DNA from: Protostelium mycophagum
Lineage: Eukaryota > Evosea > Variosea > Protosteliida > Protosteliaceae
Direction: 5' to 3'
NCBI GenBank assembly: GCA_002081555.1
Contig: MZNV01001801.1
Span: 1-21,636, forward strand
Length of the DNA: 21,636 nt
Below are positions 1 to 8,682 of this stretch, piece after piece. The position numbers and the translations under genes are program-made. The notes beneath the pieces were generated by a model. The model saw only the letters and a program-made list of their open reading frames with translations. It was not told the DNA's origin and did not search any database. Within the stretch, counting starts at the first letter, position 1, and every line of letters begins with the position of its first letter.

Positions 1-118
1 TAAAACCCTAAAACCCTAAAACCCTAAACCCTAAACCCTAAACCCTAAACCCTAAAACCCTAAACCCTAAACCCTAAAACCCTAAAACCCTAAACCCAAA
101 ACCCTAAACCCTAAACCC
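1..118. repeat. Telomeric repeat array, C-rich strand
   Basis: About sixteen head-to-tail copies of CCCTAAA and CCCTAAAA, with one CCCAAAA variant near 95-102. The C-rich strand reads 5' to 3' from the left edge, which is the orientation expected at a left chromosome end. TTTAGGG is the common repeat of plants and many algae and also occurs in some alveolates; TTTTAGGG is known from chlamydomonad green algae. The mixture of both does not settle the host. Unique sequence starts at about 119 and the first gene begins within ten bases. Confidence 0.95.
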
Positions 119-127
119 CCAGGTTAG

Positions 128-729
128 ATGCTTTGTATTTATATTATTAATCAGAACAGCACGATAGAAATGACTGCCCTTTTCCACTGGATTGCAAAAT
201 ACAACTGTAATTCAGACACCTTCAAAATTATAAGTAAGTTTTTTACCGTGATATGAGCTGATAACTGAAGATAGAATTGCAAACCTAGAAGAACACATAC
301 CCAATCACGTGAGATACTTCCATTCAATTTGATACTTATACCTGTAGCCCAAGCAAGTCACCCAGATAAAGTTGAACATAACTAAAATATTGGATGGAGA
401 GACGGCCGGTTTACCCACTGACGACTTTTTTGTAAGAGTATATAATATTTGTTTATTGCTGACATCATAGTTATCAAAATTGAACGAATTTAAAGTAGAA
501 GCACGAACAGGCAGTTTCCGTTCATGGAACACCCCCCACTGGGAAGCACTGGAGAAATTGATTATAATCTTTCATCACGACTTATTGCTGAAAAATTACG
601 CCGAGACATTATTGATACTGGTAAAGAAGAATATGACATTATCATCATCATCATTCTTAATTTTTACAGATAAAGGCAATCGATGTGCAAGTTCAATATT
701 TGATTTTGACAAATATAGACTTTCAATGA
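128..729 (+). CDS. Five-exon gene of unknown function abutting the telomere
   Basis: Not a recognised family. No single ORF covers it, but four introns restore one frame: exons 128-233, 271-308, 348-431, 471-620 and 670-729, with introns of 37, 39, 39 and 49 bases (donors GTAAGT, GTGAGA, GTAAGA, GTAAAG; acceptors GAAG, TGTAG, CATAG, ACAG). Coding length is 438 bases, exactly 146 codons with the stop, giving about 145 residues with no internal stop. The product is mixed polar and hydrophobic with no obvious transmembrane segment; exon 4 has an aromatic stretch (SFRSWNTPHWEALEKL). ATG 128 follows an in-frame TAG at 125 and lies ten bases from the telomere, so the true 5' end may have been lost. 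A second ATG is at 170. Splicing is inferred from sequence only. Confidence 0.6.
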
Positions 730-757
730 ACTGAATAAGTATTGAAAGACGGCATCG

Positions 758-786
758 TCAGTAGACCACATCTTTTGGTCTACTGA
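758..786. repeat. Perfect 11-bp inverted repeat (hairpin)
   Basis: TCAGTAGACCA and its exact complement TGGTCTACTGA are separated by seven bases. A further direct copy of GGTCTACTGA lies at 798-807. It sits about 30 bases after the stop of the five-exon gene, so it could be a 3'-end hairpin or a protein-binding site. The arms are exact; the role is a guess. Confidence 0.7.
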
Positions 787-824
787 AAATATCTTTCGGT
801 CTACTGACAATAGAATACCCGGGG

Positions 825-1218
825 CAGAAAACCTACATGTACAACACGTGCAAAATGTGTTGCTGTTCTTTGCAAACGCGGCTCATCCATACACAAGCAA
901 TCATCATCTCCAGGCACCAAATAGAACTTCAAGTTGGCACAATGAGAACTGGCAACAGAACTTGACTCATCAGTCTAGCGATGTCCGAATCACAGACATT
1001 GGTCCACTTGCTTGTAATCTGCAGAAAACCTACATGTACAACACATGCAAAATGTGTCGCTGTTCTTTGTAAACGCGACTCATCCATACACAAGCAATCA
1101 TCATCTCCAGGCACCAAATAGAACTTCAAGTTGGCACAATGAGAACTGGCAACAGAACTTGACTCATCAGTCTAGCGATGTCCGAATCACAGACATTGGT
1201 CCACTTGCTTGTAATCTG
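825..1218 (+). repeat. Tandem duplication, two copies of a 197-bp unit
   Basis: Copies 825-1021 and 1022-1218 differ at only a few positions, so the event is recent. The unit is not a multiple of three and carries most of an exon of the gene at 837-1480. One difference matters: copy 1 has a GTGC splice donor at 848 where copy 2 has ATGC, so copy 2 has lost the donor. Confidence 0.95.
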
Positions 1219-1480
1219 TATAATCCCAATCAACTGAACGACGCTCAAATAGCAAGACTCATCAATGACTCCCCTCCAGACTCTGGTATGTTTGGGGTGT
1301 TCCAATAAATCTCATTCACTAATATATTTAGATCTACTGAACAGTTTTACATTAAACAGTGACCAAAGTCTACACCACGTAGATTCAAGTCAAGACCCAT
1401 TGGATATAGACTTTGACCTTCAGGACTTTATGAATGCGTCGAGTCAACTGTCAGAACAAAATTTGAATAAAAAGTCATAA
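837..1480 (+). CDS. Small spliced gene with acidic C-terminus, exon duplicated
   Basis: Unrecognised. A 46-base intron at 1286-1331 (GTATGT to TTTAG, phase 1) joins two ORFs cleanly. The 197-bp duplication puts the first exon body in two copies in different frames. If the donor at 848 is spliced to the acceptor in the second copy (1094), exons 837-847, 1095-1285 and 1332-1480 total 351 bases, an intact 117-codon frame. Splicing to the first acceptor (897) instead leads to a stop in the second copy. The product is rich in Asn, Gln, His and Ser, and its last third is acidic with spaced hydrophobics (DPLDIDFDLQDFM), like an activation domain, but there is no DNA-binding domain. AATAAA at 1465-1470 overlaps the coding end. 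Confidence 0.5.
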
Positions 1481-1599
1481 TTATGTGAACAATCGAGCTT
1501 GTACAGATTTTCGTAAATACTCGATGTCGTTATGACAGATGTGTGTCAACGTCATGTTGTCTGCAGAGTTACATATATTCACATACAATTTTGAGCGCC

Positions 1600-4258
1600 A
1601 TGAATCAAGAACAAGCACTCATTTACAAAAAGGCTATAGAATCTACAGATAATATTGTTGTTCTTAGTGAAGCCGTATGTTAGTGTATAATTTAGTTGAT
1701 GCTTAATGATAATAGGGGACCAGAAAGTCGCACATCATAAAGGAGATAGTAAAGAAGTTTACCACTGATGAATTGGCAATCTCAGAAGGCATTGGTAAGA
1801 AACGCAAAAAGAAACAGATTGATAGAACAGAAAGATCGTTTGTTGTATTAACATACACTGCATATTTGGTAGAAATTTATGTCACTTTGTAAAGGTATCC
1901 CTAAAGTTGATATTACAGAGTTGTACACTAGCATCTGAACTAGTAAAAGGAACCCTGTGTGACACAATACACTTTGAGTATCAATTATCATTTGACCCTT
2001 TTTTGCTTCTGAAAACCCAAGCAGCTTGGTCTGGAGTAAGAGATGAGACAAAATTCAAGGCAGAGGTATCTGAGTCTCAATAAACAAATGATTTTTTGAA
2101 GGAGTTTGATGCCTCCAGCACATAGATTTTGGACTCAAAGCAGCTGATGGTACCGCATCACACAGGTATTGGACATCTTTAAGTAATTGATGGAATAATT
2201 TAAAGATAATGATTATAGATGAAATAAGGTATGTATGAAAATACGATCGTTATATTCACTGTTATAGTATGGTCAGTATCCAGATGTTGGAATGTCTAGA
2301 TTTAATGGCTAGAAAGTTACGCCATAGTACACAATTGTTTAGAGGAATAAGATTATTGGTATTTGGAGACTTTTACCAGTTACCTCCCATACAAACGCAA
2401 AATGGTTTGTAAAAAGGGATTGGTGTGCCTCACCCTGTTAGGTATACCTTGGTGCTTTAAATCTAAAATATGGGACAATACATTTAAACTAGACAATACA
2501 TTTGTTCTATAAACAAATGTTAGGCAGAACAATGATACACAATTGCTTCAGATACTTAGAGGTATGAAAGGCATGTAATGTATCTTCTTACTTTTTTGAT
2601 AGAAGTCAAACGTGGTCTATTGACCAAAGATTCGTTATCTTGATTGAAAGAACGTCAAATTATCAGAGATGGTACTCCTTTGCAGATACAAGAGGCAGAT
2701 ATGGTAAGGCAAATGGTTTATGATATTAAACTAGTAGAAGGAACCCACTGTGAGTATCAATTATCATTTGACCCTTTTTGCTTCTGAAAACCCAAGCAGC
2801 TTGGTCTGGAGTAAGAGATAAGACAAAATTCAAGGCAGAGGTATCTGAGTCTCAATAAACAAATGATTTTTGAAGGAGTTTGATGCCTCCAGCACATAGA
2901 TTTTGGACTCAAAGCAGCTGATGGTACCGCATCACACAGGTATTGGACATCTTTAAGTAATTGATGGAATAATTTAAAGATAATGATTATAGATGAAATA
3001 AGGTATGTATGAAAATACGATCGTTATATTCACTGTTATAGTATGGTCAGTATCCAGATGTTGGAATGTCTAGATTTAATGGCTAGAAAGTTACGCCATA
3101 GTACACAATTGTTTAGAGGAATAAGATTATTGGTATTTGGAGACTTTTACCAGTTACCTCCCATACAAACGCAAAATGGTTTGTAAAAAGGGATTGGTGT
3201 GCCTCACCCTGTTAGGTATACCTTGGTGCTTTAAATCTAAAATATGGGACAATACATTTAAACTAGACAATACATTTGTTCTATAAACAAATGTTAGGCA
3301 GAACAATGATACACAATTGCTTCAGATACTTAGAGGTATGAAAGGCATGTAATGTATCTTCTTAATTAGATGGTACTCCTTTGCAAATACAAGAGGCAGA
3401 TATGGTAAGGTGAATAGTTTATGATATTAAATGAGTTCTTAAAGGTCTTGATGTTCCAGAACAAGTGTTGTGACCAGGGTATGCCATCTTCAAATTGCAG
3501 ATATAGTGAATTGCATAGAAAACAATTTACAGTTAGCTCTACTAGATGGGGAATCTCACCAATTCAAATCTCATATTTTTATAGAAACACAAGTGGTTAC
3601 TAGAGAGTAAACGATCAAACTATAATTATACACTGAGATAATATAGGCATCTTGAAGTAGAAAAAGTGCACGGTATGATGTGGTATATTTCAATTGATTG
3701 ATGTACAGAAACATTGCACTTAAGATTAGAAGTAACGTATTCTTAACTGAAGACAAAAGTAAACAAAACGGTCTAGTAAATGGAGCAAGAGGGAAGGTAT
3801 GTCTTGCATGTTATATTATAAAAAGTTAACTATGAATTGTTAACAACCTTGTAGGTCATCGACTTTGTCAGTCTCAAAAACGATGCTGCGCCTATTTGCA
3901 GACTTTTGAAGACCAAACTTGGTATGACCACTCAGTTGAGAGAACAGATGAATGACATTAAAGTTGATGAAATATTGAGGTATTGACAGTTGGGATACGC
4001 TACAACTGTACACAAGGCACAGGGTAGGACTGTAAGAAACAAGGCTTTTGTTTCCACTGAAAACTGCTATTCACATGGAGGAATATATACAGCTCTTTCT
4101 AAAGTAAAGAGTTTAGACAAATTATTCATTCTGGTAAGGTTAAATATACAATCATTTCAATAAAAATGATAGGGCAAATTCAATGAGAAGAATGTACGTG
4201 TCTGTCCTGAAGTTGAAGAATTTATGGACAAGGTATTATACCATCATTTGGATCAATG
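1600..4258 (+). pseudogene. Decayed Pif1-like DNA helicase with introns and internal duplication
   Basis: Superfamily 1B, Pif1/RRM3-type helicase. Landmarks in order: N-terminal NQEQALIYKKAI (1603 on); a P-loop across an intron (1675-1715) that reads EAGTRKSH; Walker B IIDEIS before MVSIQMLECLDLMARKLR with a phase-2 intron at 2229-2267; GDFYQLPP near 2370; a TNVRQ motif near 2515; NGLVNGARGK split by an intron at 3797-3854; and the C-terminal TTVHKAQG and ALSKVKSLDKL motifs (4000-4130) before a last intron at 4134-4172. A further intron is at 2562-2602. Damage: in the P-loop two conserved glycines are replaced (Ser and Arg); in-frame TGA precedes the WNNLK stretch, LKERQ and QLGYATT; TAA precedes TNVRQ; and about 770 bases are duplicated. 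AATAAATAAA follows the stop. Family confidence is high; a working enzyme is unlikely. Confidence 0.8.
1937..3400 (+). repeat. Tandem duplication of about 774 bp inside the helicase gene
   Basis: 1937 to about 2725 is repeated at about 2726-3400, nearly identical, including Walker B and its 39-base intron (2229-2267 and 3003-3041, offset 774). The second copy lacks about 74 bases that in copy 1 (2590-2665) hold the end of an intron and the following exon. Flanking sequence recurs (AGATGGTACTCCTTTGCA at 2667 and 3367), so unequal recombination plus a deletion is likely. Copy 2 keeps a GTGAGT donor near 2744, where copy 1 reads TTGAGT. Confidence 0.9.
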
Positions 4259-4304
4259 AAAATAAATAAAATTCGAAGATCTTGAGTATCAGTATTGTAG
4301 ATTT

Positions 4305-4312
4305 TATATAAG
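4305..4312 (+). promoter_or_regulatory. TATA-like box
   Basis: TATATAAG about 45 bases after the helicase stop and 50-80 bases before the first supported exon of the next gene. A position effect only; not proof of a promoter. Confidence 0.4.
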
Positions 4313-4380
4313 AGTATTACATCATCTTTCAATCAAATAAATACTGTCTTCTGGGACAGACCATGTTGGAGGTGGATTCA

Positions 4381-5221
4381 CAATTCGACCTCTAATATCA
4401 TAGATTCTGGTTCATATAACAAAGACATAGTGGGGTGGGCAATATTCACAAAAGATGTGAGGTTTATTGTAATATTTAGTGGTTTGACAATATTTAGTTG
4501 ATTGATATTTTGCCATGTGTATATTGTAGAATATCTGCATCAGAAAATTTTGAAAAGCTCTCTATAGTCGATATCTGTTTAGCTTGTGATTCACATGGAT
4601 GTAAACAAGGAATAACCAATTTCTTTGTTCAACTACACAATTTAGTAAATAAAAAATTGGGCAAGCCATTATATGCTATTGACCACAGATCATCACGTGG
4701 AGTTGGCTGTTTGACAAAAGAAGATCACCTTGATTTTTGGACATTCATATTTGCAGGTGATTGTAATCTAAGAATGTGTTATCTTGTAAGATAACAACAT
4801 TTCAGTAGGATGGAATTATAATGATAACGCAAAGAGGATAGGTTCTTACAAGAAAGTAATTGGAAAATCAACCTGACACGATGTATTGACACTGTAGTTT
4901 TTTTCAAAGTCGCTACCATTCTGCATCAAGCACTCTCTGAATGTATTAGACGCTTCTCATATACAATATCTACAAGCAGACAGTTGAGTCGTCAGGTTCT
5001 TACGTATTTTAATGATCAGCAGTTAGACAATATTCAAACAAGGAATCACTCTGTAATTGGCTGTACATGTTGTTTGTTGACACCAATTTTGGTCAAAAAA
5101 GGTAACTAAATTAAAACTGATAGACAAGCTTCTTGATCTTTTCAGCAAAATTTCAATCAACGACCTGGATCTATTGATGGAAACCTTTAGGGCAAGATTG
5201 CAGATGTGTATTGATGCTTGA
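4381..5221 (+). CDS. Multi-exon Cys-rich protein of unknown function
   Basis: Unrecognised, but the spliced frame is clean. Introns at 4457-4497, 4757-4805, 4856-4897, 4983-5022 and 5102-5145 (40-49 bases) join six exons without a stop, ending at TGA 5219-5221. An additional 32-base intron may precede 4396. The second exon carries Cys pairs (PCVYC and ICLAC, then SHGC) that could form a zinc site, and the C-terminal part is helical and polar (INDLDLLMETFRARLQMC). The first exon and start are not resolved: no ATG in the right frame is visible, so the given start only marks the supported coding sequence. AATAAA lies about 45 bases downstream near 5263. Confidence 0.55.
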
Positions 5222-5312
5222 GACCTCGTTTTAGGCGAAATTCAAATGAATATGCTTTCTTTGAATAAAAAACTGTTTTCGTGAATGATTATACATATTG
5301 TCTTATTACCTT

Positions 5313-6166
5313 TTAATAGAATTGACGTGGTCTTTGAAAACGGCGTTGTTGTTTTCCTTTCCTAAACTAAATTTACATTCTGGCACACAATGGAGTAGCA
5401 TGAAATTCAATTCTGTATATCCAATGAGCATTAAACTCTAAGCTCTCACATACCTGCCATTAACAGGAATAACCTTAAAAACAAAAATCAATATACTGCT
5501 ATTGCTGTATCATAGGTACAGCCATTCCACTCAATCCTTGCTTTATGTTGTCAGTAAGTATGCACACAGATAATCTTACATTCTTCAGGATAAAATTTAA
5601 CGGTTGATTTGTTCAATTGATCTCCAGAGTATATCTTAAAACTTGGAATAATCTGGTAATTGATTAGCGCCAGCATACTTAAAACATCACATCTTATTGT
5701 ATACCGCGAAAATAGTATTCATCAGACCAGAGAAGTGATCCAATATTTTTGTCTCCATATTACTATCTATCTAAATTCAATACTCTTGGTTAAACCTTAC
5801 CTATCAATACTCTTTAAAAGTGGGATGTTAGCATTGATAGAAGGATCTGGGCCACAATATATATTGAATGTTGAATCTGGATATATTCTAATTTTGTAAT
5901 AATCGATCATTGATGTTAATATTGTTGCTGTCACATCGACCTTGGAATCTATAGAGAGACAGTTTGATGTGAATTGGAACTGTCATCACTATAAGGTAGG
6001 TTTGAAACTTACCAAGAATTGAGTATTGCTCAGATTCAGTTCATGCCACTCCAAGGGATCCTCTACTCTATAACTTTCCTTTCATAATGAGATTCACTTC
6101 TTGAATGCTCTTACTTGAAGGTATAAAGAAAAGATTTTCCAATTGCACATTATATAAATCCAAGTT
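5313..6166 (-). CDS. Eight-exon gene of unknown function
   Basis: In raw form this is a scatter of short ORFs; seven introns make it one frame. Reading on the minus strand, introns are 6114-6066, 6012-5980, 5800-5763, 5704-5653, 5579-5541, 5496-5454 and 5376-5332 (33-52 bases), nearly all with GTAAG or GTATR donors. The product exceeds 210 residues and has no internal stop; it ends at TAA 5315-5313. The largest exon reads like a folded domain with beta-rich stretches (TATILTSMIDYYKIRIYP, STFNIYCGPDPSI). The 5' end is open: an acceptor (TTCATAG) sits just before 6166 and the start exon would lie in or beyond the divergent gene at 6191. I cannot assign a family. Confidence 0.6.
6151..6158 (+). 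promoter_or_regulatory. TATA-like box for the acidic protein gene
   Basis: TATATAAA lies 33 bases upstream of ATG 6191, the usual spacing for a RNA polymerase II core promoter in a compact genome. Confidence 0.45.
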
Positions 6167-6190
6167 CTATGAATAACTCGTGCCTGTTCG

Positions 6191-6592
6191 ATGTATAAAG
6201 TATTAGTATATGTCTTGGTGGAATCCCTCCTGAAACTTTGGAATGCTATTATCAACACTCATATATGTGATATTTTTGTGGATTACAATAACTGTTACAT
6301 AGAGGCTGAAAAAAAAACGCAATTACTTAAAAGAGAAATTGACAACAACACACATCAGTTATATATAGAAGAATTAGACGATCCGATGTGCATACAAGAG
6401 GACCAAAGAAAGGGTGAAATAGAGCTGTCTCAACTTCAAATAGCGTTAGAACAAGAGAAAAACTATTACTCGGACGACAGTATTAATTATATTGAATCAG
6501 ATTCCTTTTACGAATTCTCTGATTCTGAAGAAGATGAAGAACATGATACAAGAGATTGTAAGTCATGTGTAAATTTGTTTGACTCTTTATAG
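6191..6592 (+). CDS. 133-residue protein with acidic Ser/Asp/Glu C-terminus
   Basis: Single ORF with a TATA-like box 33 bases upstream. The N-terminal third is hydrophobic and aromatic; the middle is a charged helix likely to form a coiled coil (EAEKKTQLLKREIDNN and ELSQLQIALEQEKN). The last quarter is very acidic (SDSEEDEEHD) and ends in a CKSC pair. Such tails occur on DNA-mimic, histone-binding and phosphorylated tegument-like proteins, but nothing fixes the role. A run of nine A lies at 6309-6317 inside the coding sequence; the frame on both sides is coding-like. It is divergent from the intron-rich gene to the left and convergent with the resolvase gene, whose stop is 75 bases away. Confidence 0.55.
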   Translation: MYKVLVYVLVESLLKLWNAIINTHICDIFVDYNNCYIEAEKKTQLLKREIDNNTHQLYIEELDDPMCIQEDQRKGEIELSQLQIALEQEKNYYSDDSINYIESDSFYEFSDSEEDEEHDTRDCKSCVNLFDSL

Positions 6593-6666
6593 TTGATATG
6601 TTTCAAATCATTGCTCATTATAGTGGTGTGAATCCGTTTATATAAACATGGTGCTAACCGCGTAAA

Positions 6667-8249
6667 TCAATCAACAATGATTACAGACCTCTTCCTTTTT
6701 CTCAATTTACTTTTCTCCTTTTCTGTCTGCAATCGTTGATACATTGTTACAGCGACAAAGAAGGCATCTGTACATGTCACATCTTGATGATTTTATGATT
6801 AGTACCAGCCAAGTCGTCTCTTTTTTTAAAGTTATTCAAGAAGTGTGAAAGCCAACTTTCTGAATAATAATTCATCTTAAGATAATAATGTATGCTCACT
6901 CATGAAAGATCCCTTGAGTGATTCTATGTACTCTAGTATAAACGAGATAGCTAATTTCTTACGCATCAACATGTAAATTAAATTGAAGCAGAAAAAGGTT
7001 TCACTAACTTGGTCGTTTTCTTGAAATGCTCTTTTTTAATAGAAGTGTTAAAGTGTTCTACAATTCATCTTAAGATAATAATGTATGCTCACTCATGAAA
7101 GATCCCTTGAGTGATTCTATGTACTCTAGTATAAACGAGATGGCTAATTTCTTACGCATCAACCTGTAAATTAAATTGAAGCAGAAAAAGGTTTCACTAA
7201 CTTGGTCGTTTTCTTGAAATGCTCTTTTTGAATAGAAGTGTTAAAGTATTCTACAATGTTATACTTTGCCTATACTTGTAAAAAAAATTTCAGGTGGAAT
7301 TTACATGTATTTTTTCACATCTCTGTTTTTTGCCATTCAAAGAGCCACACGCGGCAAGCATCAACATGTAAATTAAATTGAAGCAGAAAAAGGTTTCACT
7401 AACTTGGTCGTTTTCTTGAAATGCTCTTTTTTAATAGAAGTGTTAAAGTGTTCTACAATATTATACTTTGCTCTGGCCTATACTTGTAAAAAAATTTCAA
7501 GGTAGATGTATTTTTTCACATCTCTGTTTTTTGCCATTCAAAGAGCCACACGCGTAAATTAAATTGAAGCAGAAAAAGGTTTCACTAACTTGGTCGTTTT
7601 CTTGAAATGCTCTTTTTTAATAGAAGTGTTAAAGTGTTCTACAATATTATACTTTGCTCTGGCCTATACTTGTAAAAAAATTTCAAGGTAGATGTATTTT
7701 TTCACATCTCTGTTTTTTGCCATTCAAAGAGCCACGCACGACAAGGATTGTCTGTAGACACGTCAATATGTTACGCATCATGTTGTTGGATTGTAGTTGA
7801 TATTCCAAACCTATGTTATCACATTTGAAAATCCATTCCCAATTGATATCTGTAATTATAGTTTGGGCCAGCCTTGTTATCCAATCCTTGTGAAATAAAA
7901 GCCAACAAGCATATCTTTCATGGTTATAAATGATAGAGAAAATGTTAATTACTAATAACTGATCTGAGCATGATGTTCCACTACTTTTGACCCCCACAAT
8001 AGCACTTCAAAGTCAATCATGATTCTATAGATCTCACTCTTACGTATTTTTACATCCAAAATCGACCCCCAAAACACAATTTGAACTTATGACACTCATT
8101 TTGACTATAACACAGTGCTGCGAAGTGATTATTGACCAACTCTCATCCAACAAACCTTCTTTCACACTATCTGGAAGAGATTCCAGGTAACACTCAAGGT
8201 TTGTGTGAATATCAGTATAGTCTTGAAATTGATATTTACTATTTTTCAT
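6667..8249 (-). CDS. RuvC/CCE1-type Holliday junction resolvase, intron-rich
   Basis: Predicted to cut four-way DNA junctions during replication or genome resolution. Three active-site blocks of the RNase H-fold resolvases are seen. Block 1 is GVDFGCKNT, with the first catalytic Asp at residue 63 of the upstream ORF. Block 2 is IGLEYQLQSNN (catalytic Glu, encoded near 7800). Block 3 is KKRDDLA followed, across a 38-base intron (6805-6768), by Asp-Ala-Phe; the Asp-Asp-Leu-Ala-Asp-Ala pattern is typical of the poxvirus A22 and yeast CCE1 families. Other introns: 8043-8005, 7705-7657, 7004-6958, 6899-6860. A basic tail (KLRKRKR) ends at TGA 6669-6667. Start is ATG 8249, or ATG 8099 if the N-terminal extension is not used. 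The middle exon is repeated about four times (6871-7740), so the mature exon choice is uncertain. Confidence 0.75.
6871..7740 (-). repeat. Irregular tandem array of resolvase exons
   Basis: A 193-bp unit occurs at 6871-7063 and 7064-7256. Its core (starting GTAAATTAAATTGAAGCAG) recurs at 7368 and 7554, so there are four copies. A second block (TGCCATTCAAAGAGCCAC) occurs at 7331, 7532 and 7718, alternating with the core at spacings of about 201 and 186 bases. On the minus strand the blocks encode GSLNGKKQR and VEHFNTSIKKEHFKK, adjacent exons of the resolvase. Copies are almost identical, so expansion is recent. Confidence 0.9.
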
Positions 8250-8311
8250 TTACACTCGACCAACAGTCTATCTATATTAGAAGATGTATAATGCTGTCTT
8301 ACTGTTTTGCG

Positions 8312-8682
8312 CATAATGTTATCATCTCATACAAATTCCGTATGTTCTACCATGCCACTTGCACCAAGAATAGATTTTAGAGACAAGGAAGAAGTCCAAT
8401 TATACGATAATAGGATACGATCAAGGCCATTTAGAAATGGTATTAACAATGCCCACTTGGAAAAATCCATGGGTATGTTTGTCCCTCAAGGAAGACCTCA
8501 GTGGCATAATGTTATCATCTCATACAAATTCCGTATGTAAGAATAGATTTTAGAGACAAGGAAGAAGTCCAATTATACGATAATAGGATACAATTGAGGC
8601 CATTTAGAAATGGTATTAACAATGCCCACTTGGAAAAATCCATGGGTATGTTTGTCCCTCAAGGAAGACCTCAGTGGTCATT
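8312..8682 (+). repeat. Tandem duplication (193 bp) over the 5' end of the large plus-strand gene
   Basis: 8312-8504 is repeated from 8505. The second copy has lost 20 bases (present in copy 1 at 8346-8365) that contain the start codon. Copy 1 keeps ATG 8352 but is cut off by the junction and stops at 8538-8540. Confidence 0.9.

Noticed and set aside
929-1129. Minus-strand ORF through the 197-bp repeat
   Set aside because: It is a shadow of the repeated plus-strand exon and is broken at the repeat junction.
1600-4258. A Helitron (rolling-circle transposon) helicase
   Set aside because: Only the Pif1-like part is seen. I find no Rep/HUH motif upstream and no Helitron-type ends, so the helicase may equally be viral.
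5306-6166. A minus-strand pseudogene with several frameshifts
   Set aside because: Each apparent frameshift disappears once introns of 33-52 bases are removed, so it is an intact spliced gene.
6871-7740. CRISPR-like array
   Set aside because: Units are about 190 bases, variable, and encode exons; no short repeats with unique spacers.
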